The notes under the pieces: generated by a model
The model's input: only the letters and a program-made list of their open reading frames with translations
What the model was told of the DNA's origin: nothing
Database searches by the model: none
Shown here: in pieces, positions 1-7,394 of the stretch
How the letters are laid out: every line of letters starts with the position of its first letter
Numbering within the stretch: position 1 is the stretch's first letter
Made by a program: the position numbers and the translations under genes
NCBI GenBank assembly: GCA_947581745.1
Contig: CANPVW010000271.1
Location: 1-16,308 of the forward strand
Direction of reading: 5' to 3'
Origin: Candidatus Benthicola azotiphorus
GTDB taxonomy: Bacteria > Gemmatimonadota > Gemmatimonadetes > Palauibacterales > Palauibacteraceae
DNA: 16,308 bases

Positions 1-667
1 CCCCGACCGCCTCTCCCGAGGGGGGCGACACCGCGCCGGAGGGGTCTGAGAAGCTCCGGACCGGCTCGCCGCTCTCCTCCGGACTCAGGTAGTCGTCCTC
101 GTCGGACAGGCTCGCCCTCCATCGCAACCACTCTTCCCGCGACTCCGGGGTGAGCAGGTCCGTCTCTTCGAAGCCCATCTCGGAAGCGAAGCGGGCCGCC
201 CCGCGACCGACGAGCAGCACGTGATCCGTGAACCGCATCACGGCGAGCGCCACGCGCGACGGGTGGACGAAGCCCTCGAGTGCAGCCACGGCGCCGACGC
301 CCCGGGTCGGTCCGTGGTAGACCTGGCTGTCCAGCTGCACGACCCCGAGCGCGTTCGGTAGCCCTCCGTATCCCACCGTGCGGTCCTCCGGATCCTCCTC
401 GACCCGGTTCACGCCGCTCACGACTCCCTCCAGGGTCCCCAGCCCATCCCCGATGGCCGCCAGGGCCGTTTCGGTTGCCCGCAGTCCGTTCTCGCTGGAC
501 ACGACGGTCGGTTCGGTGGCCGCGCCGTCCAGGATCAGGGGGCCCGCCCCACTGCGGGACGGCTTCGCCGTCGCCAGGTCGTGGCCGAGCACGGCCGGGA
601 CGATCGCCGTCGCTCCCGCAACGGCTCCCGCCTCCCGGATGAACTTCCGCCGACTCAACTTGCCCAT
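1..667 (-). CDS. N4-(beta-N-acetylglucosaminyl)-L-asparaginase (glycosylasparaginase), Tat-exported, 3' end outside the window
   Basis: Partial gene; 222 codons are visible and the frame is still open at the left edge. The N-terminus carries a twin-arginine signal (MGKLSRRKFIREAG, then an Ala-rich hydrophobic stretch), so export to the periplasm through Tat is expected. Further on come VGYGGLPNALG, a GPTRGVGAVAALEG segment and HPSRVALAVMRFTDHVLL, which match the alpha-chain half of the N-terminal-nucleophile glycosylasparaginases. These enzymes cut the bond between GlcNAc and asparagine after autocleavage. The catalytic Thr (normally in an HDTIG-like motif) would lie just beyond the edge, so activity cannot be judged. 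The ATG at 667 is preceded by GGAGAGGG. It lies 20 bases after the stop of the CBS-domain gene, so the two are probably co-transcribed. The usual SSMDGPT-like segment reads YHGPT here. Family call is firm; the true substrate is inference. Confidence 0.82.
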   Translation of the reverse strand, partial: MGKLSRRKFIREAGAVAGATAIVPAVLGHDLATAKPSRSGAGPLILDGAATEPTVVSSENGLRATETALAAIGDGLGTLEGVVSGVNRVEEDPEDRTVGYGGLPNALGVVQLDSQVYHGPTRGVGAVAALEGFVHPSRVALAVMRFTDHVLLVGRGAARFASEMGFEETDLLTPESREEWLRWRASLSDEDDYLSPEESGEPVRSFSDPSGAVSPPSGEAVG

Positions 668-687
668 CGCCCTCTCCATCCGATCGA

Positions 688-2046
688 TCACGCTTCCGGC
701 GTCGGTGCGGCACCTTCCTCCGGCACCTCTCCGTCCTTGACCGGCCCGACCACCCGAAGTTCCAGGCTGGTTACCCGCTGCTCGGTCGTCTCCACCACCT
801 CGAGCCTGGCGCGACCGAGCCGCACCGTCTGTCCCACCTCGGGGATTCGGCCGAGCTTGCCGATCACGTAACCGGCCACCGTGTCGTACTCGTCCGCTTC
901 CGCCACCTCACCGAGTCCGAACTGCTCGATCAGGTCCGCGGGATCGGCTCCGCCGTCGATCCGCGCGCGACCGACGCCGAGAACGACGATCTCCTGCTGC
1001 GCCACGTCGTGCTCGTCGAAGATGTCGCCTACGATCTCCTCGACCAGGTCCTCCAGGGTCACGACCCCGTCCGTACCGCCGAATTCGTCCACGATCACGG
1101 CCAGGTGGAGCTTCTGACTGCGGAACTCGGCCAGCAGATCATCCACCGGCTTCGTATCCGGGATGAAGAACGGCTCGCGCATCACGGCGGTCAGCGCGAA
1201 CTCCTCCTCCGGCGAGGCCCTCAGCCAGCGCAGCAGGTCCTTGATCAGCACCACGCCGGTCACATCATCGATCGACTCCCGGTACACCGGGAACCTCGAG
1301 AAACCGGACTCCTCCGCCTTGTCCAGTACCTCGTCGAGCGAGGCGCTCTCCGGGAAAGCCACGATGTCCGGCCGCGGTGTCATGACCTCGCGCGCCACGG
1401 TCCGCGTGAGCTCGAAGACCCCGTGGATCATCTCCTCCTCGTCCTCTTCCACCACGCCCTCGGCCCGGCTGTGGCGAAGCAGGGCCTCGATTTCCGCGGG
1501 ACCGTGGACCTGCCCGTAGCCGCCGGTCAGATCCCCGCTCCGACTCACCACCGGTTCGGCCAGCGCGTTGAGCACCCAGAGGAAGGGCGACATCACGGCC
1601 GTGAACAGGTTCAGGGGCCGCGCGACGATCCCGGCGATGCGGTGCGCCCGACTCAGCCCGAGAGCTCGAGGGACCAGCTCGCCGAGAATCAGGTGGAGCC
1701 CCCCGACGACCGCCAGGGCCACGACCACGCCGACCGTCAGACCGACTCCACTCGGCAGCCCCGTGGAATCGAGGGCCGTCTGGATTCCCGGAGCCAGCCA
1801 GGTGACGCCGAACCAGCCCACGCCGAGCGTGCTGAGAGCGATCCCCAGCTGCGCTCCCGATATCGGTCGCCCGAGAGACCTGCGCGCTCTCCGAATGCCC
1901 GGGTCGGCCCGCAGCGGGTCCTCTCCCGGCTGCTCCTCCGCCCGATGCCTGGACGCCACGAGCGCGAACTCTGCGGCCACGAAGAAGCCGTTCGCGGCCA
2001 CGAGGCCGAGCAGGAGAGCGATCCTCGCGGCGAACAGTGATCCCAT
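688..2046 (-). CDS. CorC/HlyC (CNNM-like) membrane protein with CBS pair
   Basis: About 452 residues. The order is an N-terminal CNNM/DUF21 membrane domain (residues 1 to about 180, with hydrophobic helices and the typical NGFFVAAEFALV start), two CBS domains (about 205-330, containing VMTPRPDIVAFP and FPVYRESIDDVTGVV), an acidic DEFGGTDGVVTLEDLVEEIVGD segment closing the CBS pair, and a C-terminal CorC_HlyC domain (about 345-425). Members are linked to magnesium or cobalt efflux and often mislabelled hemolysins; the ion here is inferred only. The frame can be extended to a TTG at 2112. I prefer the ATG at 2046 because family members begin at this hydrophobic segment and the upstream TTG abuts a strong hairpin. 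The asparaginase gene follows after 20 bases. The ribosome-binding site is weak. Confidence 0.88.
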   Translation of the reverse strand: MGSLFAARIALLLGLVAANGFFVAAEFALVASRHRAEEQPGEDPLRADPGIRRARRSLGRPISGAQLGIALSTLGVGWFGVTWLAPGIQTALDSTGLPSGVGLTVGVVVALAVVGGLHLILGELVPRALGLSRAHRIAGIVARPLNLFTAVMSPFLWVLNALAEPVVSRSGDLTGGYGQVHGPAEIEALLRHSRAEGVVEEDEEEMIHGVFELTRTVAREVMTPRPDIVAFPESASLDEVLDKAEESGFSRFPVYRESIDDVTGVVLIKDLLRWLRASPEEEFALTAVMREPFFIPDTKPVDDLLAEFRSQKLHLAVIVDEFGGTDGVVTLEDLVEEIVGDIFDEHDVAQQEIVVLGVGRARIDGGADPADLIEQFGLGEVAEADEYDTVAGYVIGKLGRIPEVGQTVRLGRARLEVVETTEQRVTSLELRVVGPVKDGEVPEEGAAPTPEA

Positions 2047-2115
2047 CAGGCGGGAATCGTCGGGGAGGGGGACCCGTTCCAGGCGGCTCGCGAGAGCCCG
2101 CCCGGTGCCCAATCA

Positions 2116-2157
2116 GGTCTCGCTCGCATCCAGGCGTCGAAGCGAGCGCGGGAGACC
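2116..2157. repeat. Imperfect hairpin between the small gene and the CBS-domain gene
   Basis: Inner arms CGCTCGC (2121-2127) and GCGAGCG (2142-2148) are perfect complements around a 14-base loop. Outer arms GGTCT (2116-2120) and AGACC (2153-2157) extend the stem past a 4-base bulge at 2149-2152, giving 12 pairs. It sits in the 162-base spacer upstream of the CBS-domain gene. No T-run follows in the minus direction, so it is not a classic intrinsic terminator. It may be a leader structure, an mRNA-stabilising hairpin or a weak terminator of the upstream gene. Nothing else recognisable was seen in 2047-2208. Confidence 0.5.
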
Positions 2158-2208
2158 GTTTCCGGTCGCTGTAGCGGCAGGTTCAGGTTGTGCCGACCTC
2201 GTCTTGCC

Positions 2209-2472
2209 TCAGTCGGTGGCCTCGGGGTTGTCCCCTGCGGGCGAACCGAACGGTATCGCCGGCTGACAATATCTGTGCCCGATCGCTTCGAGCTCTTTCA
2301 CTTCCCCATCCGAAAGCGCCGGATACCGTTCACGCAGGTACTCGACGGTGTCCGTCATCCACTCCTGGCGCTCCGAGTCCTCCGCGTCCAGCACGCCACA
2401 TCGCTGAATATGACTGAACAGCTCATCACGAGCCAGATCCAACGTCGTCTGTTTTTGTCTTCCGCGTGACAA
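2209..2472 (-). CDS. Small hypothetical protein, 87 aa
   Basis: I do not recognise this protein. It is soluble-looking and acidic, with an Asp/Glu-rich probable helical region (LDLARDELFSHIQRC, then WMTDTVEYLRERYP and LSDGEVKELEAIG). The C-terminus is Pro/Gly-rich, and two Cys residues lie far apart. There is no signal peptide, membrane segment or known catalytic motif. I chose the TTG at 2472 because GAGGAGGA lies just upstream at good spacing; a second TTG at 2493 would put this Shine-Dalgarno inside the gene. About 28 of 87 codons end in A or T, including AGA, ATA, CAA and AAA, clearly more than in neighbouring genes. This suggests different origin or weaker selection. It is isolated by spacers of about 160 bases on both sides, so it is probably transcribed on its own. 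Confidence 0.6.
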   Translation of the reverse strand: MSRGRQKQTTLDLARDELFSHIQRCGVLDAEDSERQEWMTDTVEYLRERYPALSDGEVKELEAIGHRYCQPAIPFGSPAGDNPEATD

Positions 2473-2530
2473 TGATCCTCCTCCTCGATTCAATCCCTCC
2501 CGGCGTCGACGGTTCTCCCTTCGAACCGCT

Positions 2531-2568
2531 CGGCCCCGGGACTCGCCCGGTCAATATACCCGGGGTCG
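2531..2568. repeat. Inverted repeat overlapping a promoter candidate
   Basis: The 7-base arms CCCCGGG (2534-2540) and CCCGGGG (2559-2565) are perfect complements around an 18-base loop. Two more pairs outside (2531-2532 with 2567-2568) follow one mismatch. The loop carries the AT-rich TCAATATA, the only such run nearby. It lies between the end of the unknown conserved gene and the start of the small gene. It could be an operator around the -10 element, or a terminator hairpin for the upstream operon, although no T-run follows. Confidence 0.4.
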
Positions 2569-2581
2569 GATGGCGCCGCAA
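2553..2581 (-). promoter_or_regulatory. Sigma70-like promoter candidate for the small gene
   Basis: Reading the minus strand, TTGCGG (2581-2576) and TATATT (2558-2553) are separated by 17 bases. The -10 matches the TATAAT consensus at five of six positions; the -35 matches only TTG. Transcription would begin near 2546, giving a leader of about 75 bases before the TTG start at 2472. The -10 lies within the loop of the inverted repeat at 2531-2568. In this GC-rich context the match is notable but remains a prediction. Confidence 0.33.
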
Positions 2582-2632
2582 AGCGCCTCCCGGATCTTCG
2601 AAACCGCCCTTCTCGCATGGAGATTGCGCCGG

Positions 2633-3604
2633 TCACCGGGACAGTTCCTCACCGATGGCCCAGGCGAGCAGAGGTACCATGATCTCGTGATGCCCCGTGA
2701 TCTGGTGGCCCTTTCCACCACTCCTGCGCGTGGGCCGCTCGACGACGTTCACGCGGGGGCGGTACTGCCGGATCATGTCGAAGTCCGCGGTCATGAAGCC
2801 TCGCGGGGCGCCCGCGTCGAGGTTTCGCCGGATCGTGAGCGCCTTCAGGAACACCTCGGGCAGGATGACGGCGGATCCGACGTTCACCACTGCCCCTCCG
2901 TCATCCAGCCCGCCCAACGACTCCACGAGAGTCAGGAAATCGGCGTAGGACGTCTCGCCGATCGCCGCCCCGTCCGCCTCCGGGTGCTGGTGAATGATGT
3001 CCGCTCCGACGGCGACGTGCACGGTCAGCGGTACGCCCAGCCTTCGGCAGGCCAGGATCAGCGACAGCTCCGGGTGGGCGTTGTCCTCACGACGCTGGAG
3101 GTCGGAAGCGAGCGCCGCGCCCAGCCCGATGCCCTGGTCCCGTCCGCTCCGGATCGCCAGGTTCATGTCGCGCCCGGTCTCCAGCGCCATGCCGAACGTC
3201 CCATCGGCCAGGCCCGCCTCCACGTCTTCCGAGGTTCCGCCCCACCGGCACGTCTCGTAGTCGTGAATCACCGTGGCTCCGTTGACCGCGAGGTGCGTGA
3301 CGCACCCGCGCTCCATCAGGTCGATCAGCACGAGCGACAGGCCGGTCTTCACCACGTGGCCGCCCAGCATCCACACGACCGCGCGATCCCTCCGGACCGA
3401 GGAGGCGATGCCGCGCGCAACGGCACGCAGCGAATCGGCGGCCAGTATGTGAGGAAGCGAGTCGTAGAACTGTCCGAATGGCGCAGCGCCCGCGGCCGGC
3501 GGAGGGGTGGCGAAGTCTCCGGATGACACCTTGTTGGGCCGGTCCGCCACGGGCACCCGCCGCACCTCGTCCCGCCGATCGGGAGGACCGCCCGCCGCGC
3601 TCAA
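2633..3604 (-). CDS. Conserved protein of unknown function with GGHVVKTG motif
   Basis: The product is 323 residues, cytoplasmic by appearance, with no signal or membrane segment. I recognise it as a conserved bacterial type without known function. Hallmarks are VVWMLGGHVVKTGLS (about 76-90), LIDLMERG (93-100), AVNGATVIHDYE (106-117), TSEDVEAGLADGTFGMA after that, and VNVGSAVILPEVFLKAL near residue 240. The alternating hydrophobic strands and Gly-rich turns suggest an alpha/beta Rossmann-like fold. A distant relation to deoxyhypusine synthase is possible, but I do not see the lysine motif of that enzyme and make no such call. The TTG start overlaps the stop of the DUF3108 gene (TTGA) and has GGGAGA six bases upstream, so it is translationally coupled as last gene of the glycosyltransferase operon. 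An internal GTG (residue 14) is an alternative start. Confidence 0.8.
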   Translation of the reverse strand: MSAAGGPPDRRDEVRRVPVADRPNKVSSGDFATPPPAAGAAPFGQFYDSLPHILAADSLRAVARGIASSVRRDRAVVWMLGGHVVKTGLSLVLIDLMERGCVTHLAVNGATVIHDYETCRWGGTSEDVEAGLADGTFGMALETGRDMNLAIRSGRDQGIGLGAALASDLQRREDNAHPELSLILACRRLGVPLTVHVAVGADIIHQHPEADGAAIGETSYADFLTLVESLGGLDDGGAVVNVGSAVILPEVFLKALTIRRNLDAGAPRGFMTADFDMIRQYRPRVNVVERPTRRSGGKGHQITGHHEIMVPLLAWAIGEELSR

Positions 3605-4476
3605 CGCCGGTCTCCCGCGGCGCTCGACGGACCGGACGACGCCGGGCTGAGCGGCGCGGCGACGGGGATCAGCGCGCCCTCCCCTGGTTCGTAACGCGTG
3701 AGGAACATGTTCCCGGACCCGACGGCCATGCTGGTCTTGAGGCGCACGATCGCCCGGTGTTCGTCATCGGTCAGGTAGAGCTCGGCTTCCCCGCCGTCGC
3801 CGAAGGCCCCACCGGTCCTTATGATCGGCCGCACCACGATCGTCTGGAAGGTCCCGGCCGGCACGCGGATCTCCTCCCGGCGCAGCACTTCGATGACGAC
3901 CGGATTCCCGGCTTCCTTGAAGTAGCGGTCGAACTCGTACCGCTCACCGACCTCCAGCGGAAGCAGCCGGGCGAAGTAGATGAAGGAGAGATCGTCCAGG
4001 GCCCCTCCGAGAAGCGGGACGTCCGACTCCTTGCCGTTGGCACGCCACTCGTCGTCGACGAGGTCCTCACGATCGTAGGTCATCCGGTCGAAGTCGAACG
4101 AGTACCTGGTGTCACGCTTGTAGCTGCCTTCGCTCAGGCTCTGTTCGAACCGCAGCGAGCCCAGCGGGTCGGGACGGATCCAGCTGACCTGCCGGTCCTG
4201 CACCCGGTAGAAGGGAGGCCCGCCCCACATCTCCAGGGCGACCCGGTAGCCTTCCTGCCCGCCGATCGAGTCGATCGCCTCGACCTCGAGCGACCCTTCC
4301 CCGAGCCGGACCCGTCCCCAGCTCACCGAGAATTCCATCCGCTCCCCGACTGGAAATCGCCACGGCTGCACGATGTCCTCGCCCGGGCCGGTCGCCTGCG
4401 CGCCGGCCGGTCGTGGGCCCACCGCGAGCAGGGCCAGAAACGGCAGGAGGTGACGGGAAAGGCGGACCGGGGTCAC
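3601..4476 (-). CDS. Secreted DUF3108 family protein
   Basis: The product is 291 residues. It begins with a Sec signal peptide (RLSRHLLPFLALLAVG) and a likely signal peptidase I site after AQA at residue 28, so it is periplasmic or outer-membrane associated. The mature part is beta-rich with features of DUF3108: FPVGERMEFSVSWGRVRLGEG at the start, a central LSFIYFARLLPLEVGE segment, and VPAGTFQTIVVRPIIRTGG near the end. The molecular role of DUF3108 is not established; such genes often lie near envelope genes. The GTG at 4476 forms a GTGA overlap with the stop of the preceding GT2 gene. The frame continues upstream to an earlier start at 4539, but that would add residues ahead of the signal peptide and overlap the GT2 gene, so I rejected it. 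A Pro/Ser/Ala-rich tail ends the protein. Confidence 0.84.
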   Translation of the reverse strand: MTPVRLSRHLLPFLALLAVGPRPAGAQATGPGEDIVQPWRFPVGERMEFSVSWGRVRLGEGSLEVEAIDSIGGQEGYRVALEMWGGPPFYRVQDRQVSWIRPDPLGSLRFEQSLSEGSYKRDTRYSFDFDRMTYDREDLVDDEWRANGKESDVPLLGGALDDLSFIYFARLLPLEVGERYEFDRYFKEAGNPVVIEVLRREEIRVPAGTFQTIVVRPIIRTGGAFGDGGEAELYLTDDEHRAIVRLKTSMAVGSGNMFLTRYEPGEGALIPVAAPLSPASSGPSSAAGDRR

Positions 4477-5228
4477 GCCCGGCCCTCGGCCGGGTCCCGG
4501 CGGAGCCGGGGATCGCGGGAGGCCCGCATCAGAGCCCACAGCGTCGCGGCGGCGCGGAACCGGCTGCGGCGGTAGCGGCGGGAATAATCGGTGGGGATGT
4601 CCACCTGCGCCGCGCTGCGCAGGTGCGGCGTCACCGCGCTCAACAGCTCGAGGCTGGACGCCCAGCCCTCGTGACGCAGCAGCCTGCCACCTTCGGGCAC
4701 ATCCTTGAGAGCGCGCTTCAGAGTTATCAGACGGTACAGACGGAACCCGCAGAAGGGGTCCTCCACCTCGGCGGCGGCGCCGCGCGGCTTCACGATCAAA
4801 CCGGCCCCGAACCGCGCGAACCGGACCGCGCGTGGCGCGTCCTGGATGTCCACCGTCCTGCCCGCCACGAGGTCCGCCCCACCCTGGAATCTCCGGAGCA
4901 TCTCCGGGATCATCTCCGGGCCGTCCGTGAAATCGGCCTGCATCACCAGCAGCGCGTCCCGCTTGGGGTAACGGGACAGGTCGACGGCCTCACCGATCAG
5001 CTTCTCGAGCGACGCAGCGTACCCTCGCCGCGTTTCGTTCCGAAACACGGTAAGCGGCAGGACGCGCCGATACGGCTCGAGCACCTCGGCCGTGCCATCG
5101 GTCGACGCGTCGTCCACGACCAGGATCCGGAAATCGCGGTCCAGATCCGTGAAGACCTTGCGGATCTTCCACATCAGCACACCGATGGTGTGCTCCTCGT
5201 TATGTACTGGCAGCGAGACGTAGATCAC
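4473..5228 (-). CDS. Family 2 glycosyltransferase (dolichyl-phosphate-mannose synthase type)
   Basis: The product is 251 residues with a GT-A fold. The start is VSLPVHNEE, with VVDDASTDGT at residues 37-46, which bind the nucleotide sugar. The metal-site region reads VMQADFTDGPEM (about 95-106), followed by EDPFCGFRLYR around the acceptor region. There is no C-terminal membrane helix, so it is a soluble or peripheral cytoplasmic enzyme. It probably transfers a sugar to polyprenyl phosphate or an LPS-type acceptor; donor and acceptor cannot be read. At the DXD position the first Asp is Gln (QAD). I chose the GTG at 5228 because AAGGAGAGG lies 8 bases upstream, whereas the GTG at 5237 abuts that site. 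It follows the acyltransferase by 79 bases and overlaps the DUF3108 gene by GTGA. Confidence 0.87.
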   Translation of the reverse strand: MIYVSLPVHNEEHTIGVLMWKIRKVFTDLDRDFRILVVDDASTDGTAEVLEPYRRVLPLTVFRNETRRGYAASLEKLIGEAVDLSRYPKRDALLVMQADFTDGPEMIPEMLRRFQGGADLVAGRTVDIQDAPRAVRFARFGAGLIVKPRGAAAEVEDPFCGFRLYRLITLKRALKDVPEGGRLLRHEGWASSLELLSAVTPHLRSAAQVDIPTDYSRRYRRSRFRAAATLWALMRASRDPRLRRDPAEGRA

Positions 5229-5307
5229 GTCGCGCACCTCTCCTTTCGATGTCCGACCGACCCGCGCGGTCGTGCGAAGGCGCGGGTCTCCCGTTCGCTA
5301 TGTACCG

Positions 5308-6195
5308 TCAGGTCGCGGCCGTCGTTCCCGGAGGCCGCGTCTTCCACCGCCGGTGGAACCAGAAATACTGCTCCGGGTGCCGCCGGACGTGGACTTCCAG
5401 CCGTGACACCCAGCGTCGGGTGAACTCGAGCTCGGCGCCCTCGCCCGTCCCGGGTGGCTCGATTCTCTCCAGCACCGCGCTGTAGCCCGCTCCGAGGCGC
5501 AACGCGGCACCGAAGAATAGCGGAACGTCCTGCGCCAGCGCGAGCCTCGCCGGACCCCTGAACGTCGATGCGGCGCGACCCAGAAACGGCACGAACACTC
5601 CCCTCTCACCCGCATCCTGGTCGGCGACCAGGGCGACCGTCTTTCCCTCGCTCAGCGCCCGGGGGATCCGGGCGTGAGCGTCCTGCATGTAGATCGGCTC
5701 GATCCCGGATCGTCGCCGTGTCGCCACCAATCGCTCGTTGAAGGCCGGATTCCGCTGTCGTTTCACCACGGCGGCCATGGGAAGGCCGGCCGCCGCGAGG
5801 AACGCCCCGGCCGCTTCCCAGTTGCCGATGTGCCCGGTCACGATGATCGCCCCGCCGCCGCCCGTCACCTCGCTATGGAGATCCACCGCCACCCGGCCGT
5901 CCTGCATTCCGGACACCAGCGGCTCACCGCCGAGACGGCCGATTCGCGCGATGGCCGCGATCTCACGGCCGAAGTGCCGGTAGCAGGCGCTCGCGGTCGC
6001 CGTGACCCATTCGGGAGGTCGCTCCGGAAAGGCCTCCGCGATCTGCCGCAGGACGGTGTCGCGCCGCGTGCCCAGTCTCCACGCGGTGGCACCGGCCACG
6101 CCGCCGAACCTGTCGCCGACCGGGCCGGGCAAGGCGCTCAGCAGGCTCTCCGCCGCCCGGGCCGGAGCGTACTCCAGCAGGTCCCGGACCTTCAT
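5308..6195 (-). CDS. LpxL/HtrB-like lysophospholipid acyltransferase (lipid A late acyltransferase family)
   Basis: The product is 295 residues, the usual size for this family. The catalytic HX4E motif is HIGNWE (H122, E127). It is followed by VVKRQRNPAFNE, a typical acceptor-site segment, then VALVADQDAGERGVFVPFLGR and PEQYFWFHRRWKTRP at the C-terminus, as in LpxL/LpxM. It would transfer a secondary acyl chain to lipid A or a related lipid at the inner membrane. The N-terminal segment is only moderately hydrophobic. The ATG at 6195 overlaps the stop of the GT4 gene (ATGA). Another in-frame ATG at 6207 lies directly on the GGAGGGG ribosome-binding site, so 6195 is preferred. Which lipid A acyl step it performs cannot be told. 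Confidence 0.88.
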   Translation of the reverse strand: MKVRDLLEYAPARAAESLLSALPGPVGDRFGGVAGATAWRLGTRRDTVLRQIAEAFPERPPEWVTATASACYRHFGREIAAIARIGRLGGEPLVSGMQDGRVAVDLHSEVTGGGGAIIVTGHIGNWEAAGAFLAAAGLPMAAVVKRQRNPAFNERLVATRRRSGIEPIYMQDAHARIPRALSEGKTVALVADQDAGERGVFVPFLGRAASTFRGPARLALAQDVPLFFGAALRLGAGYSAVLERIEPPGTGEGAELEFTRRWVSRLEVHVRRHPEQYFWFHRRWKTRPPGTTAAT

Positions 6196-7286
6196 CGAGC
6201 GCCGCATCCCCTCCGGGACACCGCGTCGTACGCTTCGAGCGTCGCCCGGACCATCTCCTCGGCGGGATGAGCGCGGGCGTAACGCCTGGCCTTCTCGCCC
6301 GTGAGCCGCCTGTATTCCGCGTCTTCGATGAACCGTCCGATCGCCGTGGCCATCTCCGCGTGGTCGGCAGGCCGCACCGGTTCGATGCCTTCCGCCCTCA
6401 GGCGCCCGTCACCCGAGGCGGTCATCAGAACCGGCACCCCCGCCCACATGGCCTCCAGGCAGCCCGTGGACAGCTCCTCGCGCTGTGACGGCATCAGGAA
6501 CAGATCGATGTCCGCCAGGGAAAGGCGGGCGTTCTCGACGTATCCGGGAAGGCAGACCCGCCCCTCCAGGCCGAGAACGTCGATGAGGCTCTCGAGGCGT
6601 CCCCGCTCGGGGCCCTCACCGAAGATCGCGAACCGGGCGTTCGGGTACGCTCGAACGACGAGGGAGGCCGCGCGCAGGAGCGTCGCGTGATCCCGGTCCG
6701 GACCCAGCGCGGCGAGAGATGCGATGAAGAAGTGCCCCGGTTCCGCCCCCGCCGCCGCTCGGAGCGCCCCCGGCCGGGGCGGCTCGAGGCCGACCGTGTC
6801 GACTCCTTCGGGGACCACGATCACCCGCGTGCGCTCGACCCCGCCATCGACCAGGGACTGGCGCGCAGACTCGGAAACGGCCAGCACGAGGTCCGCCCGA
6901 CGCCACTTCCATGCCGATCGCGGGGGTTGGACGGTACGGCGCGACGCGACGATGGCGCTCCGCGAGCCCTCGAGGGCCGCCAGGTAAGCCATCAGTCGCA
7001 GCGCATGCGTATCGTGTGCGTGAACGATGTCCCAGTGCCGCCGGACCTGTCGGGCCAGCGTCCGGAGAGCCCGCGGGTCCGCGCCCACCGACCAGGGGAG
7101 AGAGACGACCGGAATGCCCATGTCGCGGGCCGCCCGCTCGAGCCGCGAGCGCGCCAGCGTGGCGACGGTCTGGTCGACGCCTGGAACCCGGCGCAGCCCA
7201 TCCACCAGCAGCCTCACCTGGTTTCTCGTCAGCCGCCATTCGTGGCCGGACTCGACGTGGAGAACGCGGAGTAGCGGACGGGTCAC
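6192..7286 (-). CDS. Family 4 glycosyltransferase
   Basis: The product is 364 residues with a GT-B fold. The N-terminal Rossmann domain begins LLRVLHVESGHEWR and includes DIVHAHDTHALRL. The C-terminal domain has VIVVPEGVDT, FAIFGEGPER and the EX7E motif EELSTGCLE followed by AMWAGVPVL. These are typical of retaining glycosyltransferases using nucleotide-sugar donors; substrate is unknown. Given its operon (acyltransferase, GT2) and the adjacent divergent Kdo kinase-like gene, a role in LPS core or another surface glycan is likely. The GTG at 7286 has AGGGGA seven bases upstream. A GTG at 7334 would add 16 residues with no family support. The stop overlaps the acyltransferase start (ATGA). It is the first gene of the run, with a 105-base divergent spacer in front. 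Confidence 0.88.
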   Translation of the reverse strand: MTRPLLRVLHVESGHEWRLTRNQVRLLVDGLRRVPGVDQTVATLARSRLERAARDMGIPVVSLPWSVGADPRALRTLARQVRRHWDIVHAHDTHALRLMAYLAALEGSRSAIVASRRTVQPPRSAWKWRRADLVLAVSESARQSLVDGGVERTRVIVVPEGVDTVGLEPPRPGALRAAAGAEPGHFFIASLAALGPDRDHATLLRAASLVVRAYPNARFAIFGEGPERGRLESLIDVLGLEGRVCLPGYVENARLSLADIDLFLMPSQREELSTGCLEAMWAGVPVLMTASGDGRLRAEGIEPVRPADHAEMATAIGRFIEDAEYRRLTGEKARRYARAHPAEEMVRATLEAYDAVSRRGCGAR

Positions 7287-7380
7287 CGGGGGTTCCCCTG
7301 AAATGCGTTCCTCATGCGCGGCAAGGTAAACCACGGTTCGCCGGACGAGAAGGGTCGTCGCGCCGGGGCCGCCTCCGTGT

Positions 7381-7394
7381 CATCTTGCGAGATG
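7381..7394. promoter_or_regulatory. Short dyad over the kinase start codon
   Basis: CATCT and AGATG are complementary arms around TGCG, with the right arm containing the ATG at 7392. It may be a small mRNA hairpin damping translation of the kinase gene, or half of an operator in the divergent spacer 7287-7391. Five pairs is short, and chance occurrence is quite possible. I saw no convincing -10/-35 pair in this spacer on either strand. Confidence 0.2.

Noticed and set aside
1009..2040. Plus-strand open frame of 343 codons
   Set aside because: It is antisense to the CBS-domain transporter, rich in Arg/His/Gln/Pro as expected from a GC-rich shadow frame, and shows no family motif.
2633..3604. 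Calling the unknown protein a deoxyhypusine synthase
   Set aside because: The family resemblance is only a vague Rossmann-like pattern, and the characteristic catalytic-lysine region of that enzyme was not found.
3478..4575. Plus-strand open frame of 365 codons
   Set aside because: It runs antisense to the DUF3108 gene and into its neighbours, with biased composition and no recognisable domain.
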